In this document: piece after piece, positions 5,654 to 10,049 of the stretch
Position numbering within the stretch: position 1 is the stretch's first letter
Layout of the letters: the number at the start of each line of letters is the position of its first letter
Assembly (NCBI GenBank): GCA_934183135.1
Contig: CAKPRX010000081.1
Coordinates: 1-10,049, forward strand
Length of the DNA: 10,049 nucleotides
Direction of reading: 5' to 3'
Origin: an uncultured Prevotella sp.
Lineage (GTDB): Bacteria; Bacteroidota; Bacteroidia; Bacteroidales; Bacteroidaceae
Translations under genes and position numbers: made by a program
Notes under the pieces: generated by a model
What the model saw: the letters and a program-made list of their open reading frames with translations, nothing else
Database searches by the model: none
What the model was told of the DNA's origin: nothing

Positions 5654-8611
5654 CTAAATCAAGATAGCTCCCTCCTGTTTCTTCCCATCCATCAGGATAC
5701 GCAGGGGATGGTCAAAACGGACGTGGCGCACGTAACGGGTTTCCTCAATGGCGGGCAGCGAGTCAAGGACATCCTTACGGTAGACACTGCCGGTATCGTT
5801 GGTGTCAACGGTAAAATAGCCGACGCCAAAGCTGGTGAGGTTCTGGAAGAAGTGGGTACCCTGGCTGGGGTCGACACGGTAGTTTCTGAGCTCAAGCTCG
5901 ACGATAACCTGCGCAGCGCTGATGTGGGGCCACTTGACAGGGATGCCGAGCCAAGGGTCGCTGGAGCCCCAACGGCCCGGGCCCACCAGGATGTAGCCGC
6001 GGCCGTCATCGAGAAACCGACGGTTGATGCGCTCTATCTCGTCGGCTATGGCAGGATTGTTCATGGCGGTAAACTGGTCGTCGGTCTTGACGTAGACCAC
6101 ATCGGTGACCTCCTCGCTGATGCCATGTCCCAGCGAGTGGTGCGAACGGAGCAGGCACCGCTCGTCAGGAATGGCGGCCACGTCCTCGTCCAGCATCTGC
6201 TTAGAGTCTACGATGGGCCTTATCTGCAGCAGGAAGAGTTCGCCGGTGCGGTCGGCGTTCAGGTTGCAGGCAAACTCGACCTCCACGGGTCTCCGCATCT
6301 CGGCGGCGCCATACTTCATGGTCATCTGGAGCAGCTCGGGCAGCGGGAAGACCCCCTGCTGCAGCACGCCTGAAAAGGTTATCAGCTTGCGTCCGCCCTC
6401 GTAGATGCCATCGCGTATCACCTGGTCGTAGGGGTCAAAGGTGGAGGCTATATAGGACAGCGACTGGTCGGCCACGGCATCCTTGACCTTGAGCTTGAGT
6501 ATATTGAAGCCATCGTCGACCTGGAAGTCCTCGCCCACGCGCCTCATGTCCAGCGCGTAGAACTGCGTCTGCGTCTCGCGCAGCGCCGTCTCCATCTCGC
6601 TGGTCTGCAGCACCTGGTGTGGGTGATACGGCGACACGCGCAGCGTCTGCCCGCCGTCTACGATATACTTGCCCAGGCCCAGCGCCAGCGACGCTATGCC
6701 CTCCTCGGCACGCTCGTCGCCGATGGGATAGTAGTTGAGCGACCGCAGCACGCCGCTGAAACTGGGATAGTAACGGTCGCCATACTGGCGGCCCACCACC
6801 TCCTGGAGTATCACGGCCATCTTCTCCTGGTCTATCACGTTGCTGGTGGCCGCCATGTAAGCCTTGGAGTCGCGGTAGAACACCGAGGCGTACACCCCCT
6901 TGATGGCGCAGGCCAACATCTGCAGCATGGCGTACCTGTCCTTGAGGTATGGTATCATGTAGGTAGAGTATATACCTGCAAAGGGCTGATAGTGGGCATC
7001 CTCGAGCAGCGACGACGAGCGAATGGCTATCGGGCTCTGCGTGGCCTCAAAGAACGCGAAGAAGTCGCCTATGAACTCGTCGGGCAACTGGGCCCGCAGG
7101 AAGTGGCTCAGTATCTCGGCGTCCGAGGCGTCGCTCAGCGCTATCTGGTAGAGATTGTTCTGCTCCATAAACTGGTCGAACACGTCGGTACAGAGCACCA
7201 CGGTCTTAGGTATCTGTACCGACACGCCCTCGAACTGGCCGAAGTCGGGATGGCGCTTGATAATATTGTCCAGGAAGGCGAGGCCGCGGCCCTTGCCGCC
7301 GAGCGAGCCTTCGCCGATACGTGCGAAGTGGCTGAAGCGGTCGAACTTCTTACGGTCGAAGACGGCCACCACACCCTGGTTCTTGAGGTGGCGGTACTGT
7401 ACGATGGCGTCGTAGATAATCTGGCGGTGGGCATCGACATCCTGCAACTGGTTCCAGGTGACGCCCTTGAGGAAGGCCGACACGGGGAAGATGGCGCGGG
7501 CCGAGAGCCAGCGGCTCATGTGGTTACGGCTGATGTGGTAGAGCATCGAGTCGTTGGGTATCTTGAAGATATTGTCCTGCAGCTCCTTCAGGCTGTGTAT
7601 GCGCAGGATGGGCTCGTGGGTCGCGGGGTCGCGGAAGATGAAGTCGCCAAAACCCATGTGGCTCTCCATGAGCCTGCGCAGGTCCAGGCTCATCTTCTTG
7701 GAGTTCTTGTCGACAAAGCGGAAGCCCTCGGCCTCGGCCTTGGCACGGTTCTCGCTCTCCGAGCTCTCCATGATGAGCGGCACGTACTCGTCGTGCTGGC
7801 GGATGGCCCTGAACAGCTTGATGCCGGCATCGGCATCCTTGGCCCCGGCCATGGGAAAGCGCGCATCGCTTATCACGCCCAGCACGTTGCCGCTATACCT
7901 ATTATATATAGTCATGGCCTCCTCGTAGCTGCGGGCCAGCATCACCTTAGGGCGGCCCCGCATACGCAGGGTGGCGGCATGGCGGTTCAGGGCCTCGGTC
8001 GAGAAGCGCTGGCTCTGCAGCAGTATGTAGTTATAGAGGTTAGGCAGGATGGAGCTGTAGAACCTGATGCTGTCCTCGACCACCAGTATCATCTGTACGC
8101 CGGCCTCGCTGATGTCATGGTCTATGTTCATCTTGTCCTCGATGAGCTTGATGATGGAGAGGATAAGGTTGGTGTTGCCCAGCCAGCAGAACACGTAGTC
8201 AAAGATGGACAGGTCCTCGTCCTGCATACGCTTGGTGATGCCGTGCGAGAAGGGGGTGAGCACCACGCAGTGTATGGCGGGAAACTTGCCCTTGATGGCG
8301 CGCGCCACGGTAAAGGCGTCGTTGTCGGCGTTGCCGGGCATACATATCACGAGGTCTATGTTGGTGGTCTGGAGCATCTGCTCGGCCTCGCCGATGGTGC
8401 TTACCTGCGTAAAGGTAGGCGGGTAACGCAGGCCGAGCTCCATGTACTCGTTATAGATTTTCTCCTCGATGCGGCCGTCGTCCTCGAGCATGAAGGCGTC
8501 GTAAGGGTTGGCCACGATGAGTACATTGTATATGCGGCGCATCATCAGGTTGACGAAGCTCACATCCTTCAGGTAGAAGGTGTTCCACTGTGGGGGTATC
8601 TTGGTTTCCAT
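5654..8611 (-). CDS. Tandem receiver-like / PPDK_N (PEP/pyruvate-binding, ATP-grasp) protein of unknown reaction
   Basis: The 985-residue product is a multidomain cytosolic protein often labelled PEP synthase-like. Residues 30-160 form a receiver-like fold with no acidic phosphoacceptor (LVICMPG where Asp is expected). Residues 174-320 form a second receiver that keeps the key set: Glu179/Asp180, Asp249 (VISDARFPM), Ser283 and Lys302. Residues 430-800 are a PPDK_N ATP-grasp module with GSLGGKGRG (436-443), AIRSSSLLED (529-538), PFAGIYST and LFLLQIRPIV (793-800). The last 170 residues carry GRGYILVGPGRWGSSDPW (870-887). The phosphohistidine swivel domain (GGxTSHAA) and the PEP-binding barrel of true PEP synthases are absent, so PEP synthesis is unlikely. 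The start at 8611 is favoured because the preceding DNA is A-rich; an in-frame Met at 8644 would add 11 residues after a GC-rich leader. It is divergent from gdhA. A phosphorylation-gated ATP-dependent activity is inference. Confidence 0.85.
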   Translation of the reverse strand: METKIPPQWNTFYLKDVSFVNLMMRRIYNVLIVANPYDAFMLEDDGRIEEKIYNEYMELGLRYPPTFTQVSTIGEAEQMLQTTNIDLVICMPGNADNDAFTVARAIKGKFPAIHCVVLTPFSHGITKRMQDEDLSIFDYVFCWLGNTNLILSIIKLIEDKMNIDHDISEAGVQMILVVEDSIRFYSSILPNLYNYILLQSQRFSTEALNRHAATLRMRGRPKVMLARSYEEAMTIYNRYSGNVLGVISDARFPMAGAKDADAGIKLFRAIRQHDEYVPLIMESSESENRAKAEAEGFRFVDKNSKKMSLDLRRLMESHMGFGDFIFRDPATHEPILRIHSLKELQDNIFKIPNDSMLYHISRNHMSRWLSARAIFPVSAFLKGVTWNQLQDVDAHRQIIYDAIVQYRHLKNQGVVAVFDRKKFDRFSHFARIGEGSLGGKGRGLAFLDNIIKRHPDFGQFEGVSVQIPKTVVLCTDVFDQFMEQNNLYQIALSDASDAEILSHFLRAQLPDEFIGDFFAFFEATQSPIAIRSSSLLEDAHYQPFAGIYSTYMIPYLKDRYAMLQMLACAIKGVYASVFYRDSKAYMAATSNVIDQEKMAVILQEVVGRQYGDRYYPSFSGVLRSLNYYPIGDERAEEGIASLALGLGKYIVDGGQTLRVSPYHPHQVLQTSEMETALRETQTQFYALDMRRVGEDFQVDDGFNILKLKVKDAVADQSLSYIASTFDPYDQVIRDGIYEGGRKLITFSGVLQQGVFPLPELLQMTMKYGAAEMRRPVEVEFACNLNADRTGELFLLQIRPIVDSKQMLDEDVAAIPDERCLLRSHHSLGHGISEEVTDVVYVKTDDQFTAMNNPAIADEIERINRRFLDDGRGYILVGPGRWGSSDPWLGIPVKWPHISAAQVIVELELRNYRVDPSQGTHFFQNLTSFGVGYFTVDTNDTGSVYRKDVLDSLPAIEETRYVRHVRFDHPLRILMDGKKQEGAILI

Positions 8612-8674
8612 GACTGTATTGCTTATCGTTATCGGTAGGGCCATGGCCGGTGGGGCCTGGCGGGGTTACGCTTA

Positions 8675-8682
8675 CAAAAGTA
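8675..8682 (-). promoter_or_regulatory. -7 box of the receiver/ATP-grasp gene
   Basis: TACTTTTG on the minus strand (8682-8675) matches the -7 octamer exactly, but no TTG or TTTG lies 19-21 bp upstream, so the promoter may need an activator. It is enclosed by an inverted repeat, GGTTAC (8664-8669) and GTAACC (8695-8700). The predicted start near 8669 gives a leader of about 58 nt to the Met at 8611. Confidence 0.5.
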
Positions 8683-8977
8683 CGGTTTTTTCCTGTAACC
8701 GCACCATAAAAGGGCGGGAGAAATGTGCCCGCACCTGCACAATGGGGGCCCCAATGGCCGTATGCGGCGCCCTGGCCCGGGCGGCACCGTGGACAGTGGC
8801 GTTTAGGCCAGGCGAGGGCGTTTTTTGCCTACTCGGTGCAATAATAATCAGGCTTTTTGTTGCACAATTCGTTTTTTTTCGATTAATTTGCATCATGGCA
8901 GTTGGCTCTGCGGTGGCTCGCGGCGGCTCCCGTTTTACAAAAAGTAAGCAACTGACGCGAAAAATATCCATTTTTAC
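8683..8977. other. Intergenic region upstream of the receiver/ATP-grasp gene and gdhA
   Basis: No gene is supported here. The first part (about 8710-8820) is GC-rich and holds short palindromes (GGGGCCCC, GGCGCC, GCCCGGG). The second part is AT-rich and has the inverted repeat GTGCAA (8836-8841) / TTGCAC (8860-8865) followed by T8 at 8872-8879, which resembles a weak plus-strand terminator without any recognised gene before it. Open frames crossing the region on both strands give low-complexity, Arg/Ala/Pro-rich or unlike-protein translations. Confidence 0.5.
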
Positions 8978-9008
8978 TTGCTCGTTTACTCAGAAAATGC
9001 TACTTTTG
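8978..9008 (+). promoter_or_regulatory. Promoter of gdhA
   Basis: TTG (8978-8980), a 20-bp spacer and TACTTTTG (9001-9008) give a consensus Bacteroidota promoter. The predicted transcript start is near 9014, so the leader is about 45 nt, A-rich and without a Shine-Dalgarno sequence. The box and the next four bases (GCCAT region) repeat those of the ino1 promoter. Confidence 0.78.
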
Positions 9009-9031
9009 CCATCAGTAATAACAAAATGTAA

Positions 9032-10049
<1,018 letters not shown>

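Noticed and set aside
5567-6373. Plus-strand frame of 268 codons overlapping the end of the receiver/ATP-grasp gene
   Set aside because: It is the reverse complement of coding sequence with clear ATP-grasp and C-terminal motifs, and its own translation resembles nothing.
6617-8638. Very long open frame (673 codons) on the plus strand, antisense to the receiver/ATP-grasp gene
   Set aside because: Its translation has no recognisable domain and is rich in His, Val, Leu, Gly and Ala, as expected from the complement of GC-rich codons. The minus-strand frame has clear conserved motifs over its full length, and no promoter box precedes the plus-strand frame.

Overview
The window looks like the chromosome of a member of the Bacteroidales (phylum Bacteroidota), probably a relatively GC-rich relative of Prevotella or Bacteroides. 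Four genes (fba, ino1, the small lipoprotein, gdhA) and one candidate small RNA are preceded by the Bacteroidota-type promoter, a -33 TTG or TTTG, 19-20 bp, then a -7 TAnnTTTG octamer. A sixth unit has the -7 octamer alone. No start codon has a Shine-Dalgarno sequence at the usual distance; the leaders are A-rich instead. The protein families are also typical of this group: FBP aldolase, Bacteroidales-type inositol-1-phosphate synthase, FucP-family permease, and a receiver/PPDK_N fusion. The genus call is inference.

Layout. 1-951 (-): class II fructose-bisphosphate aldolase, cut by the window edge at its 3' end. 952-1390: divergent promoter region. 1391-2719 (+): myo-inositol-1-phosphate synthase. 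2773-2810: a perfect 16-bp hairpin between two convergent genes, probably a bidirectional terminator. 2839-4038 (-): FucP-family sugar/H+ symporter. 4111-4800 (-): AqpZ-type aquaporin, probably co-transcribed ahead of the symporter, with a 9-bp hairpin between them. 4943-5272 (-): small lipoprotein whose mature part looks like a stand-alone inhibitor-I9 (subtilisin propeptide) fold. 5514-5576 (-): a compact unit of promoter, about 60 nt and intrinsic terminator that looks like a small RNA gene. 5654-8611 (-): a 985-residue protein with two receiver-like domains, a PPDK_N ATP-grasp module and an uncharacterised C-terminal domain. 8612-9058: divergent promoter region. 9059-end (+): hexameric glutamate dehydrogenase, cut at its 3' end.

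Most named genes are central metabolism: aldolase at the lower glycolysis node, inositol phosphate synthase drawing on glucose-6-phosphate, glutamate dehydrogenase assimilating ammonium. Permease and aquaporin handle uptake and water flux. The layout is a run of single-gene units and one two-gene operon, not a defence or mobile island; no transposase, integrase, CRISPR array, tRNA or rRNA was seen. The three places most worth a second look are the candidate sRNA, the orphan I9-like lipoprotein, and the receiver/ATP-grasp protein, which lacks the domains that would make it a PEP synthase.
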